Source: Bacillus_BD sp963765265 (GTDB lineage Bacteria > Bacillota > Bacilli > Bacillales > Cytobacillaceae). Taken from it: a stretch of DNA of 64,000 bases. The stretch spans positions 620,001 to 684,000 of the forward strand of contig CAVXVN010000006.1 in assembly GCA_963765265.1 (NCBI GenBank), read 5' to 3'. Numbering within the stretch: position 1 is the stretch's first letter; each line of letters starts with the position of its first letter. The notes below the pieces were generated by a model. The model saw nothing but the letters and a program-made list of their open reading frames with translations. It made no database searches and was not told where the DNA came from. Positions 46,204 through 54,782 of the stretch are shown here, piece by piece. Made by a program: the position numbers and the translations under genes.

Positions 46204-46842
46204 TCACCTCTTCTGACTTATTGCTACCCCGTCTCCAACTGGTAGAATAATCGTATAATAATCGGGTTGGCTCATCAGCCACTCGTTAAAAACTTTAATT
46301 TTCTTTACAAGCTGATCGGTTCGTTTATGTTGTATTGCTTCTTCAGCAACTAGACCTTTAAAGAGAACATTATCTGTAATAATGATTCCTTGTTCATTTA
46401 CAAATCGAGAATAAAGTTCGAAAAATTTCTTGTATTGTCCTTTGGCTGCATCAATAAACACAGCGTCATAAGGACCATAATTTCTCGCCAACTCTTCCGC
46501 TTCAAGAGCGTCACCCTTCACTAAATGAATTTGACCGTTATGGTCAAATTGTTGGAAGTAGTGCTCTGCTAAATGAGCACGTTCTTCATCTCTCTCAATT
46601 GTAACAATCTTTGTATTGGGAAGAGCATGAGCCATTCTTAATGCCGAATAACCAATTGCAGTGCCAATTTCCAAGATTTTTTTGGGTTGTTTGATACGCA
46701 GAAATTGAATCATTGCTTCCATACCGGAAATCTCCATTATGGGAATTTTATTTTCATCTGCATATAATTCCATTTCCAGAAAAAAGGCAGGTCGTTTAGC
46801 TATTAAACTTTCTATATAAATATCCACTTTATCTTTATTCAA
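46204..46842 (-). CDS. trmR: tRNA 5-hydroxyuridine methyltransferase TrmR (YrrM)
   Basis: A class I O-methyltransferase (family 3) that turns ho5U34 into mo5U34. Motif I ILEIGTAIGYSALRMA and the metal-binding/catalytic segment YDAVFIDAAKGQY and ITDNVLFKGLV are clear. A TTG start at 46842 after AGGTGG gives 212 residues with the family N terminus; reading further back enters a structured leader (46872-46958). It forms one pathway with yrrN and yrrO. Confidence 0.92.
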   Translation of the reverse strand: MNKDKVDIYIESLIAKRPAFFLEMELYADENKIPIMEISGMEAMIQFLRIKQPKKILEIGTAIGYSALRMAHALPNTKIVTIERDEERAHLAEHYFQQFDHNGQIHLVKGDALEAEELARNYGPYDAVFIDAAKGQYKKFFELYSRFVNEQGIIITDNVLFKGLVAEEAIQHKRTDQLVKKIKVFNEWLMSQPDYYTIILPVGDGVAISQKR

Positions 46843-46871
46843 TTTGTAACCACCTCTGTCTGTACAACAAG

Positions 46872-46958
46872 AAAAAATAGCGTTCACAGAATAAACGTAA
46901 ATAAGGAACTTCCTCATTACGATTGCAAGAATGATCTTGCATCTCTGTGTTTACGCTA
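46872..46958 (-). ncRNA. Structured leader or terminator upstream of yrrM (three-way junction)
   Basis: On the minus strand an outer helix joins TAGCGTAAACACAGA (46944-46958) to TCTGTGAACGCTA (46878-46890) and encloses two perfect hairpins, GCAAGA-tcat-TCTTGC (46925-46940) and AGGAA-g-TTCCT (46904-46914). TTTTTTC follows immediately. It lies between mltG and the yrrM ribosome binding site. It could be the mltG terminator with elaborate shape or an attenuator controlling yrrM-yrrN-yrrO. I recognise no known riboswitch class. Confidence 0.65.
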
Positions 46959-47057
46959 CCGAACATTGTTCATAAAATGTACTTGAATTATTTTATCATA
47001 AATGGTTTGAAAATACCACTTGTCTGCCTTTCCAACCATTTATTCATATTTATTACT

Positions 47058-48185
47058 TTATGGAAGATGTTTAACTTTTTTCTCATTATGTTCTGCAAGA
47101 GTTTTTGAGAACAGCACATCCCCCTGTGGAGTCGCTAGGAAATAGTAAAAATCTGTTTCAGCAGGAAAAAGGGCCGCTTCAATAGAAGAATTGCCTGCGT
47201 TTGCAATCGGTCCTGGTGTTAGTCCTAAATTCTTATACGTATTAAAGGGAGAATCGATCTCTAGATCTTTGTAATAAACTCGCTTTTCATGCACGCCCTT
47301 CGAATAAAGTACGGTAGGGTCTGTCTGTAAGGGCATTCCTGAATCAATCCGATTATAAAATACGCTTGCAATTTGATCTCTGTCGACTTTTTCAGTTGCT
47401 TCTTCTTCAATTAATGAGGCCATCGTCAATAATTGGTGGACAGACATGGATTGAGCCTCCATTTGGCCACGATATTCTTGTATCTCTGATTGAGTTTTAT
47501 CCAGCATTACTGCAACAATTGCATCAATCGTTGGTTCTTTTTCATAAAATGGATAGGTAGCAGGAAAAAGGTAACCTTCAAGCGGAGATTTTATCTTCGA
47601 ATCTAAAATTTCATTTGTTAGGATATTAGGATATTGAGTAATAAGTGATTCGATAAACGTACGATCATTTAACTTATTAAGAACTTCCTCTGCACTATAA
47701 GGTGTATTTTTAGAGATGATATCTGCAATTTCATCAAGTTGCTGTCCTTCTGGAATGGTTATTTGGAACACAGCATTCTGCATAACCTTTCCCGTTTTTA
47801 AACGATCAATAATCTGCGGGAAAGTCATGGATGGCGTCATGACATATTCACCAGCCATAAACCCTGATTCATTTTTAAATTTAACGTAGTATTTAAATAC
47901 TCGAGCATTATGAATGACTCCACTATCCTCTAAGATTTGAGAAATACTAGAAATTCCAGATCCGATGGGTATTTGTACTATTTTTTCTTCTTTACTTTCT
48001 GAATCCACTGGTTGTAAAGCGGATTTCATATAAAAATATCCCCCACCCAAAATAAGACCGGCCATAATTATTACAGTTAGTACAACTCTTGAAACAACCT
48101 TGCGAACAACCTTTGCTTCATCTTGTCGCTCGTTTATTTTTTCTAAAAAAATAGCTTTCTTATCATTCTTTTTATCGTTCGACAT
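47058..48185 (-). CDS. mltG: Endolytic murein transglycosylase MltG (YceG-like)
   Basis: A membrane-anchored lytic transglycosylase that ends glycan strand growth. A basic N terminus is followed by a transmembrane helix (VVLTVIIMAGLILGGGYFYM), a LysM-like region (ITIPEGQQLDEIADII) and the YceG catalytic core with LIEEEATEKVDRDQIASVFYNRI. Length 375. It lies downstream of yrzB and upstream of yrrM, as in B. subtilis (YrrL). Confidence 0.93.
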   Translation of the reverse strand: MSNDKKNDKKAIFLEKINERQDEAKVVRKVVSRVVLTVIIMAGLILGGGYFYMKSALQPVDSESKEEKIVQIPIGSGISSISQILEDSGVIHNARVFKYYVKFKNESGFMAGEYVMTPSMTFPQIIDRLKTGKVMQNAVFQITIPEGQQLDEIADIISKNTPYSAEEVLNKLNDRTFIESLITQYPNILTNEILDSKIKSPLEGYLFPATYPFYEKEPTIDAIVAVMLDKTQSEIQEYRGQMEAQSMSVHQLLTMASLIEEEATEKVDRDQIASVFYNRIDSGMPLQTDPTVLYSKGVHEKRVYYKDLEIDSPFNTYKNLGLTPGPIANAGNSSIEAALFPAETDFYYFLATPQGDVLFSKTLAEHNEKKVKHLP

Positions 48186-48331
48186 TCTTCCCCTCCATTC
48201 AACAGGGTTTTTTTATTTCTCGAATCATTATACTATATTTCTTCGTCTCAAGTAAAAAAAGGCAAATCTTCGTAGATACTTGTCGAAATCTTTCACTCTA
48301 TAACCGCTTACAAAAAAATGATCATATAAAA

Positions 48332-48356
48332 AAGGCTGCCCAAAAGGCAAGCCTTC
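48332..48356 (-). terminator. yrzB terminator
   Basis: AAGGCTtGCC-ttt-GGGcAGCCTT on the minus strand, followed by TTTTTT, 9 bp after the yrzB stop; it closes the alaS-ireB-ruvX-yrzB run. Confidence 0.9.
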
Positions 48357-48364
48357 TATCATTA

Positions 48365-48658
48365 TTACTCTTCGTCTTCTTCTTGTTCATCTAAGAATGT
48401 GTTAAGCATTTCTTCAATTAAATCCCATTCTTCATCTGTTTCAACCGGCATAAGTTCGCCATCTTCATTGCTTTCATTAGGGGAGAATGAAGATGCATGA
48501 ATTTCAATATCATCATCATCATTTTCATCTGCACCAATTGGATAGTAAAGAACATAGGACTTTCCAAATTCTTCCGAATCAAAAGTAAACAATACCTCAC
48601 ATAATTGTTCATTTCCTTCGTCGTCTACTACTGTAATATTATTTTCACCGTGATTCAT
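48365..48658 (-). CDS. yrzB: YrzB family protein (DUF1292)
   Basis: A 97-residue acidic protein starting MNHGENNITVVDDEGNEQLCEVLFTF and ending in a run of acidic residues (EEMLNTFLDEQEEDEE). It matches DUF1292 proteins that follow ruvX in Firmicutes. The function is unknown. Start codon choice among GTG 48667 and ATGs at 48661/48658 is uncertain; GAGGTG fits the inner ATGs. Confidence 0.88.
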   Translation of the reverse strand: MNHGENNITVVDDEGNEQLCEVLFTFDSEEFGKSYVLYYPIGADENDDDDIEIHASSFSPNESNEDGELMPVETDEEWDLIEEMLNTFLDEQEEDEE

Positions 48659-48673
48659 CATTTTCACCTCATA

Positions 48674-49090
48674 TTAATTTTGACTATCTAAGTATCCTTG
48701 CAGGATCATTGCTGCTGCCATTTTATCAATCACTTTTTTTCTTTTCTTCCGACTTACATCTGCTTCAAGTAGAATTCTCTCTGCAGCAACGGTTGTGAGT
48801 CTTTCATCCCAAAGGACTACAGGAATACTGAACCGTTTTTCTAACTCATCTGCGTAAATTTGGCAAGCTTCACCACGTGGACCAATTGTACCATTCATGT
48901 TCTTAGGTAAACCAACTACAATTTTATTTATTTCATATTCTCCTATTAAATCGCCCACTTGATTGAATCCAAATTCTTCTATTGCCTCATTTATTTGGAT
49001 CGTCTTCAAACCTTGAGCTGTCCATCCAAAAGCATCGCTTATCGCAACGCCTACCGTTTTGGAGCCGACATCCAACCCCATTATTCTCAT
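48674..49090 (-). CDS. ruvX: Putative pre-16S rRNA nuclease / Holliday junction resolvase-like RuvX (YqgF)
   Basis: An RNase H-fold protein (YrrK in B. subtilis). The start MRIMGLDVGSKTVGVAISD carries the first catalytic Asp; VVGLPKNMNGTIGPRG and LWDERLTTVAAERILLEADVSRKKRKKVIDKMAAAMIL are family hallmarks. Length 138. It lies between ireB and yrzB. Confidence 0.94.
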   Translation of the reverse strand: MRIMGLDVGSKTVGVAISDAFGWTAQGLKTIQINEAIEEFGFNQVGDLIGEYEINKIVVGLPKNMNGTIGPRGEACQIYADELEKRFSIPVVLWDERLTTVAAERILLEADVSRKKRKKVIDKMAAAMILQGYLDSQN

Positions 49091-49150
49091 ACATAACCCC
49101 TCACGATATTGTTGCAAACAATTTTTCTGTAAAAACTTTATGCTAACTGG

Positions 49151-49414
49151 TTAAACTTTGTTTTCTTTTAAATAGGATTTCATGAGCACTTCAATAATTT
49201 CATCTCGCTCCAATTTACGAATCAGATTTCGTGCATCGCGATGTCTAGGAATATATGCTGGATCACCCGAAAGTAAATAACCTACAATTTGATTAATTGG
49301 ATTATACCCTTTTTCTTGTAATGCTTCATACACTTGAAGAAGAACTTCCTTTACATTATGTTCAATGGGTTCTTCCGGAAAGTTAAACCTCATTGTTTGA
49401 TCAAATGAACTCAT
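49151..49414 (-). CDS. ireB: IreB family regulatory phosphoprotein (YrzL)
   Basis: An 87-residue protein of the UPF0297 family; its enterococcal member is a PASTA-kinase substrate linked to cephalosporin resistance. The conserved core EALQEKGYNPINQIVGYLLSGDPAYIPRHRDARNLIRKLERDE is seen here as the segments GYNPINQIVGYLLSGDPAYI and RHRDARNLIRKLERDEI. The start MSSFDQTMRFNF is chosen by similarity. It lies between alaS and ruvX. Confidence 0.93.
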   Translation of the reverse strand: MSSFDQTMRFNFPEEPIEHNVKEVLLQVYEALQEKGYNPINQIVGYLLSGDPAYIPRHRDARNLIRKLERDEIIEVLMKSYLKENKV

Positions 49415-49538
49415 CATCCACACCTCACTTTTTGTAGAGGAAAAAAGTTACCAATAGGTAGATCTTACAGACCATGCTATTCGACCTTTATCAACCATAT
49501 TCATAGTTACCTACATTTTACACTACTTTATGGCAATA

Positions 49539-52172
49539 TCAAACGGATTTCACCCATTCTTCTACATATGCTAAAGCACTGTCAAGTTTGGCCGGATCTT
49601 TTCCGCCTGCCTGTGCCATATCTGGACGACCGCCACCGCCACCGCCGCAACGTGTTGCAACTTCTTTAATTAACTTACCTGCGTGGAAGCCTTTATCCAT
49701 TAGATCTTTAGTCACCCCAGCAATTAAATTAACCTTATCATCCACTGAACTACCTAAAACAACGATTCCAGATCCGAGTTTTTGCTTTAATTCATCAGCC
49801 ATATTACGGAGATTGTTCATATCTATTCCTTGAACCTTTGCAACTAAAACTGGAACACCATTGATATCTTTTACTTTTGAAACAAGGTTCCCAGCTTCAA
49901 TATTACCCAATTTTGTTGCTAAAGATTCATTTTCATGATGCAATTGTTTCATTTCTGCCATTAAAGCATCAATTCTTGCAGGTACATCTTTCACATTTGT
50001 TTTTAACTTTGCAGCAGCCTCTTTTAAAAGGCCGATTTGTTCATTCATTAAGTTATAAGCTGCTTCTCCAGTCACTGCTTCAATCCGTCGTGTACCAGCT
50101 CCAATCCCACTTTCCGATACAATTTTAAACAAACCAATAACAGAAGTATTTGGTACATGACAACCACCACAAAGCTCTAAACTGAAATCGCCAACTTTTA
50201 CAACACGAACGATATCGCCATATTTTTCACCAAATAATGCCATGGCTCCCATAGCTCTCGCTTCATTTATACCTTTATAATCGATTTCAACCTCAATGTT
50301 TTTCCAGATTTGTTCGTTCACCATCTCTTCCACTTTCTCAAGTTCATCAGGCTGAACTTGTCCAAAATGAGAGAAGTCAAAGCGTAAGCGATCAGGCTCT
50401 ACCAGTGAACCAGCTTGGTTAACGTGTGCTCCGAGAACTTCTTTCAATGCTTTTTGTAGAAGATGTGTTGCTGTATGGTTTTTAATCACTTTTCCCCTAT
50501 TGATTTCATCGACGATTGCAGTTACTTTTGTGTTCACCTCTAAAGAGCCTTCTGTAACGACTGCACGATGAAGATGCTGACCATTTGGTGCCTTTTTCAC
50601 GTCTTTAATGGCAACTTTTACAGTATCAGCAAAAATGACACCTCTATCTGCAATCTGTCCTCCACTTTCAGCATAAAAAGGAGTTTGGTCAAGCATAAAC
50701 TGAATTTCTTCTCCTTGAGAAGCTTCATCTACTAACTGTCCATCCTTTAATAGAACGATCACATTGGCTGGTATTTGAAGTTGATCGTAACCGACAAATG
50801 TACTTTCATTTTTAATGTCTCCTAGAACACCACTTTGTACCTGCATGGAGTCCACATCTTGACGTGCAGTACGTGCCCGTTCACGCTGTTGATCCATCTC
50901 TATTTCAAATCCATCATGATCAACGGACATGCCTTCTTCCTCAGCATATTCCTCTGTCAGTTCAATAGGGAAACCGTAAGTGTCATATAAACGGAAAACA
51001 TCACTACCTTGAATTTGGCTGCTCCCTTTTTCCTTTTCTATTTTGATCACATCAAATAATATCGCTAACCCTTCATGTAGAGTTTCATGGAAACGCTCTT
51101 CTTCATTTTTAATAACCTTTTCAATAAACTCACGGTTTTCTTTTACTTCAGGATAGAAATCAACCATAATTTCTCCAACAACAGGTACTAGCTCATACAT
51201 AAACGGACGATTAATTCCAATTTGTTTGGCATAGCGGACAGCCCTTCGAAGTAAACGACGTAAAACATAGCCACGCCCTTCATTAGAAGGAATCGCACCG
51301 TCTCCAATTGCAAATGCAACGGTTCTAATATGGTCTGCAATTACTTTAAACGCAACATCTGTTTCTTTTTCTACACCATATTTACTACCTGAAATTTCTT
51401 CTGTCGCACGAATAATCGGAATAAATAAATCTGTATCAAAATTGGTAGCTACATTTTGTACGACTGAAGTAATGCGCTCAAGTCCCATCCCTGTATCAAT
51501 ATTTTTCTTTGGAAGTGGGGTATATGTACCGTCAGGATTATGGTTAAATTCAGAAAAGACTAGGTTCCAAATTTCTAAATAACGCTCATTTTCCCCGCCA
51601 GGATACAACTCTGGATCGGTTTCATCATTTCCATATTCTGCTCCACGATCATAAAAAATCTCTGTATTTGGACCACTTGGACCTTCACCGATATCCCAAA
51701 AATTCCCTTCCAAACGAATAATTCTTTCTTCAGGAATTCCGATTTTATTCTTCCAAATATCAAATGCTTCTTCATCTTCTGGGTGAATCGTTACAGAAAG
51801 TTTTTCTTTTTCAAATCCAATCCATTTCTCGTCTGTTAAAAACTCCCATGCCCATTCAACAGCTTCCACTTTAAAATACTCACCAATTGAGAAATTTCCA
51901 AGCATTTCAAAAAATGTATGGTGTCGAGCTGTTTTACCAACATTTTCAATATCATTTGTACGAATGGACTTTTGTGCATTTGTTATACGTGGATTTTCCG
52001 GTACAACTCGACCATCAAAATATTTCTTTAACGTTGCTACACCACTATTAATCCATAGTAAGGATGGATCATCATGTGGAACAAGTGGAGCACTTGGTTC
52101 CACCGCATGACCTTTTTCCTTAAAAAAATCAAGAAACATTTGACGAATTTGTGATCCATTGAGATTTTTCAC
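49539..52172 (-). CDS. alaS: Alanyl-tRNA synthetase
   Basis: Charges tRNA-Ala. It begins MKNLNGSQIRQMFLDFFKEKGH. The class II core holds TARHHTFFEMLGNFSIGEYFK; the editing domain has NHTATHLLQKAL and ELCGGCHVPNT (zinc/editing HxxxH...CxxxH), and the C-Ala/DHHA1 domain has GGGGGGRPDMAQAGG. Length 877 is normal. A T-box leader lies directly upstream. Confidence 0.97.
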   Translation of the reverse strand: MKNLNGSQIRQMFLDFFKEKGHAVEPSAPLVPHDDPSLLWINSGVATLKKYFDGRVVPENPRITNAQKSIRTNDIENVGKTARHHTFFEMLGNFSIGEYFKVEAVEWAWEFLTDEKWIGFEKEKLSVTIHPEDEEAFDIWKNKIGIPEERIIRLEGNFWDIGEGPSGPNTEIFYDRGAEYGNDETDPELYPGGENERYLEIWNLVFSEFNHNPDGTYTPLPKKNIDTGMGLERITSVVQNVATNFDTDLFIPIIRATEEISGSKYGVEKETDVAFKVIADHIRTVAFAIGDGAIPSNEGRGYVLRRLLRRAVRYAKQIGINRPFMYELVPVVGEIMVDFYPEVKENREFIEKVIKNEEERFHETLHEGLAILFDVIKIEKEKGSSQIQGSDVFRLYDTYGFPIELTEEYAEEEGMSVDHDGFEIEMDQQRERARTARQDVDSMQVQSGVLGDIKNESTFVGYDQLQIPANVIVLLKDGQLVDEASQGEEIQFMLDQTPFYAESGGQIADRGVIFADTVKVAIKDVKKAPNGQHLHRAVVTEGSLEVNTKVTAIVDEINRGKVIKNHTATHLLQKALKEVLGAHVNQAGSLVEPDRLRFDFSHFGQVQPDELEKVEEMVNEQIWKNIEVEIDYKGINEARAMGAMALFGEKYGDIVRVVKVGDFSLELCGGCHVPNTSVIGLFKIVSESGIGAGTRRIEAVTGEAAYNLMNEQIGLLKEAAAKLKTNVKDVPARIDALMAEMKQLHHENESLATKLGNIEAGNLVSKVKDINGVPVLVAKVQGIDMNNLRNMADELKQKLGSGIVVLGSSVDDKVNLIAGVTKDLMDKGFHAGKLIKEVATRCGGGGGGRPDMAQAGGKDPAKLDSALAYVEEWVKSV

Positions 52173-52199
52173 TTGTAAACCCTCCTAGATTTTCATGAA

Positions 52200-52430
52200 T
52201 ACGCAAAAAAAAGCCCTCATCCCCGGACAGGGACGAGAAGCCTTCTCGCGGTACCACCCTGATTATGAATGTACAAAATCACATTCATCTCTCAATATAA
52301 CCTTAACGCGGCATACGGCAGTGATTAGCTGCACTCAGGATTAGCTTTCTGTTATCCTTCATCTAGAGCTTTTTTCAGCCATGAAAGCTCTTCTCTTTGT
52401 GACAAGTCACGACAGATGGACTATAACATA
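52200..52430 (-). promoter_or_regulatory. T-box leader of alaS
   Basis: The minus strand carries the canonical T-box AGGGTGGTACCGCG (complement of 52246-52259), followed by a terminator stem CTCGTCCC/GGGATGAG and a T run at 52203-52210. A stem I-like hairpin (AGAGCTTTCATGGCTGAAAA, 52364-52395 region) lies at the 5' end. It senses uncharged tRNA, here tRNA-Ala; a GCT or GCA triplet occurs near 52325-52340 (GTGCAGCTAATC), but I could not fix the specifier loop. Confidence 0.93.
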
Positions 52431-52476
52431 CTCGTTCCTTCTTCATGTTACATATGTATTTGTTATTATATTACGC

Positions 52477-52506
52477 ATTATAGCGATATTGATAAAACCT
52501 TGTCAA
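52477..52506 (-). promoter_or_regulatory. SigA promoter of alaS
   Basis: TTGACA (complement of 52501-52506) and TATAAT (complement of 52477-52482), 18 bp apart, both perfect consensus hexamers, upstream of the T-box leader. Confidence 0.85.
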
Positions 52507-52507
52507 C

Positions 52508-52603
52508 TAGAAAAGTCGTAAGGCGACTCACTAGAGGTACATGGACTAAAAACTGCATGTCCTGTGGCGAACTTAGATGTCAGCATCCCCTGTGTAATTC
52601 CCT
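52508..52603 (-). other. Structured gap between yrrI and alaS promoter
   Basis: The minus strand reads through GATG-ctga-CATC, GGACATG...CATGT-a-CC and GAGTCGCC-tta-CGACTTTTC hairpins in under 100 bp directly after the yrrI stop. The last, AGTCG/CGACT followed by TTTT, may be the yrrI terminator. The density of small hairpins could hint at a small RNA, but I recognise none. Confidence 0.4.
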
Positions 52604-53677
52604 TTAAATTTCTGTTGCATGCTTATCAAAAAAGTATTTTCTAATATGGACCAAACCAACTTTTAAGATGGCTAAAATAGGAACAGATAGAATCAAACCT
52701 AAAATCCCTCCCATTTCTCCACCTAGTAGCAGTGCTACTATAATGACGAGTGGGTGCATATGAAGACTTTTCCCTACAATGAGCGGTGATAAAATATTCC
52801 CCTCTAAAAACTGCATCACAAAAACGATACAAACAGTAATGATGATCATTTTAACAGAAAGTGCTGAAGCAATGATGACCGCAGGAATAGCACCGATCAC
52901 TGGGCCAAAATAGGGAATTACATTCGTAATGCCAATAATAAGACCCAATAAAAGTGGATACTTCATATTAAAGATCCAAAAAAGTGTTGCGGATAATGAA
53001 CCAATCAGAACACAAACAAAGATTTGTCCTCGAATATATCTTCCAAGTGATTTATCAACATCTCTTAAGAAATGTGCTCCACCTTGTCTCCATTTTCTTG
53101 GCGTTAAATACCATACCACTTTTTTGATTGTCGTATAGTCTTTCAACATGTAAAACGAAATAAAAGGAATAATGGCTATTGTAAAAATCGAACCGATAAT
53201 CTCAAATATAATACTTATGATCTTTTCTAGCAGTAGAGCTAACTTTTGTTCAACTGCGACAATACTTTCATTTACTCTTTCTTGAATTCCATCTGGCCAA
53301 GACTCCGTTTTTTTCTGTATCATCTCAATAAAACCCATATATTGATTAGCTAGTTCTGGGACACTTTCAGATAAATCTTTTAACTGTTTGATCATTTCAG
53401 GAAGTCCCTTATAGACAGCTAGTCCAATCCCGCCAAAAAACAAAACATAAATAATACCCACCGCTAAGCCGCGATGTAATCCGCCTTCATGAATTCTTTC
53501 TACAATGGGGTGCAATAAATACGTAATAAACGCAGCAATCATAAAAGGAAGAAATACAATCATCAGCATTTTTACAAAAGGAAGCCAAATCGGTTGGAGC
53601 TTTATAAATATAAATAAAATAATAAATAAAAGCAGCAGAAAACCAAGACGATAAAACCATTTTAAACGGATATCCAA
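52604..53677 (-). CDS. yrrI: AI-2E family transporter-like membrane protein YrrI
   Basis: A polytopic membrane protein of the AI-2E/PerM family, 357 residues with about eight hydrophobic segments, including paired helices at the N terminus (FLLLLFIILFIFIKLQPIW) and the conserved PLLLGLIIGITNVIPYFGPVIG. Family members have been linked to autoinducer export or Na+/H+ exchange; the role here is unknown. It is upstream of alaS, as in B. subtilis. Confidence 0.88.
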   Translation of the reverse strand: MDIRLKWFYRLGFLLLLFIILFIFIKLQPIWLPFVKMLMIVFLPFMIAAFITYLLHPIVERIHEGGLHRGLAVGIIYVLFFGGIGLAVYKGLPEMIKQLKDLSESVPELANQYMGFIEMIQKKTESWPDGIQERVNESIVAVEQKLALLLEKIISIIFEIIGSIFTIAIIPFISFYMLKDYTTIKKVVWYLTPRKWRQGGAHFLRDVDKSLGRYIRGQIFVCVLIGSLSATLFWIFNMKYPLLLGLIIGITNVIPYFGPVIGAIPAVIIASALSVKMIIITVCIVFVMQFLEGNILSPLIVGKSLHMHPLVIIVALLLGGEMGGILGLILSVPILAILKVGLVHIRKYFFDKHATEI

Positions 53678-53733
53678 TACTGGTCACATCCTCTGAAAAA
53701 GGAGACAACCAAAAGGTTATCCCCCACAAATCT

Positions 53734-53865
53734 TTAAAAGATTCCTTTCATTCCCTTTATTAATTTTCTTCTTTGACGGTTTGAAATGAGATTATTTTTT
53801 TGAACATAATTATACGCAACAATTCCAGCACCCACACTTAGTACGGAACTCATTATTTTATTCAT
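53734..53865 (-). CDS. yrzQ: Small YrzQ-like protein (DUF3918)
   Basis: A 43-residue frame starting MNKIMSSVLSVGAGIVAYNY, with a short hydrophobic N-terminal half and a basic C-terminal half (NRQRRKLIKGMKGIF). GGTGGG lies 6 bp before the ATG. Size, composition and place between yrrI and yrrD fit the YrzQ family. The function is unknown. Confidence 0.75.
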   Translation of the reverse strand: MNKIMSSVLSVGAGIVAYNYVQKNNLISNRQRRKLIKGMKGIF

Positions 53866-53951
53866 AGGTCCCACCTCAATTATTTAATAGGTTGAAATCA
53901 ACATCTAGTTTCCCTTAGAAAAAACTTTTAGTCCGTTCTTTCTATCACAGG

Positions 53952-54143
53952 TTATAAAATAAACCGACGCTCATCTTCTTCAAATAAATCATCCAAAGAG
54001 CTTAAAGAACCGTCTTCTTCCACTTGATGGGTTTTAATTAGTCCTTCAACTAAAGTAAGTTCGATAAAGCAATCCCAACAATAATATTGGTTGATACCAA
54101 TTTTTCCAACATCTTTACTTTTACAATTGGGACATTTTAACAT
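53952..54143 (-). CDS. Small zinc-ribbon protein
   Basis: A 63-residue protein with two CxxC pairs (MLKCPNCKSKDVG and YYCWDCFIE), typical of a zinc ribbon, and an acidic C terminus (SSLDDLFEEDERRF). GAGGTG precedes the ATG. Similar small proteins occupy this place in other bacilli (possibly YrzR). The function is unknown; it could bind nucleic acid. Confidence 0.8.
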   Translation of the reverse strand: MLKCPNCKSKDVGKIGINQYYCWDCFIELTLVEGLIKTHQVEEDGSLSSLDDLFEEDERRFIL

Positions 54144-54158
54144 ATAGACACCTCACAG

Positions 54159-54629
54159 TTATTTTACGTTTACTATGATGGCATCCTTCCCAATCGCAGG
54201 TGGTTGATCCGCTTTTATGACACGTTTTCCTTCCATGATATCTGAAAAGAAGCCATCCGATAATTCATACCCAATTATCGTACCCACTTCTTCCATAAAA
54301 TATACGTCTTCTAAAAAACCGAGTCGTTCTCCCTCTTTTGAAATCATCATACGACCTAGTAGACGATCATTATTTTCAAACGTATATTCTGCAGGTTCTG
54401 TTAGAGGCTCTAATACATAACCATCTTCTACCATTACCCCATCAAATCCAAACGAAGTTACATTTTGAACGTCAATACAAAATGTTTTTTTAATCAAAAC
54501 GCCTTTTTTTACAAGTAATCCTTTCACTAAACCGTTGCTTGATATATTTAAATCACAAACGACACCAATTTTTGTACCAGACTTTAACTCATACACAGGT
54601 AACCCTTTTAATAATGAAAATGTCCGCAA
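54159..54629 (-). CDS. yrrD: PRC-barrel domain protein YrrD
   Basis: A 156-residue protein with two PRC-barrel-like repeats: LKGLPVYELKSGTKIGVVCDL at the N terminus and RLLGRMMISKEGERLGFLEDVYF in the middle, ending VIKADQPPAIGKDAIIV. The domain is common in ribosome-maturation and photosynthetic proteins; YrrD's role is unknown. It lies just downstream of recD2, as in B. subtilis. Confidence 0.85.
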   Translation of the reverse strand: MRTFSLLKGLPVYELKSGTKIGVVCDLNISSNGLVKGLLVKKGVLIKKTFCIDVQNVTSFGFDGVMVEDGYVLEPLTEPAEYTFENNDRLLGRMMISKEGERLGFLEDVYFMEEVGTIIGYELSDGFFSDIMEGKRVIKADQPPAIGKDAIIVNVK

Positions 54630-54707
54630 AGATTATCCCCACCTTCCGAACATTTTTATTATCACCTATTATTTTTCAATCATAAGAAGAAAGGTTTTCC
54701 AGAATAA

Positions 54708-54735
54708 AAAGCACCTTAGAATCTTAGGTGCTAAA
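54708..54735 (-). terminator. recD2 terminator
   Basis: On the minus strand AGCACCT pairs with AGGTGCT, followed by TTTTATT; about 50 bp after the recD2 stop and before yrrD. Confidence 0.82.
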
Positions 54736-54782
54736 AAGAAATCAATTAAAAATAGTTACTAACAAAGCTCTTTTAATCTTCT

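Noticed and set aside
52416..52607. 63-codon plus-strand frame near the alaS leader
   Set aside because: It lies antisense to the T-box promoter region, lacks a ribosome binding site and has no recognisable similarity.
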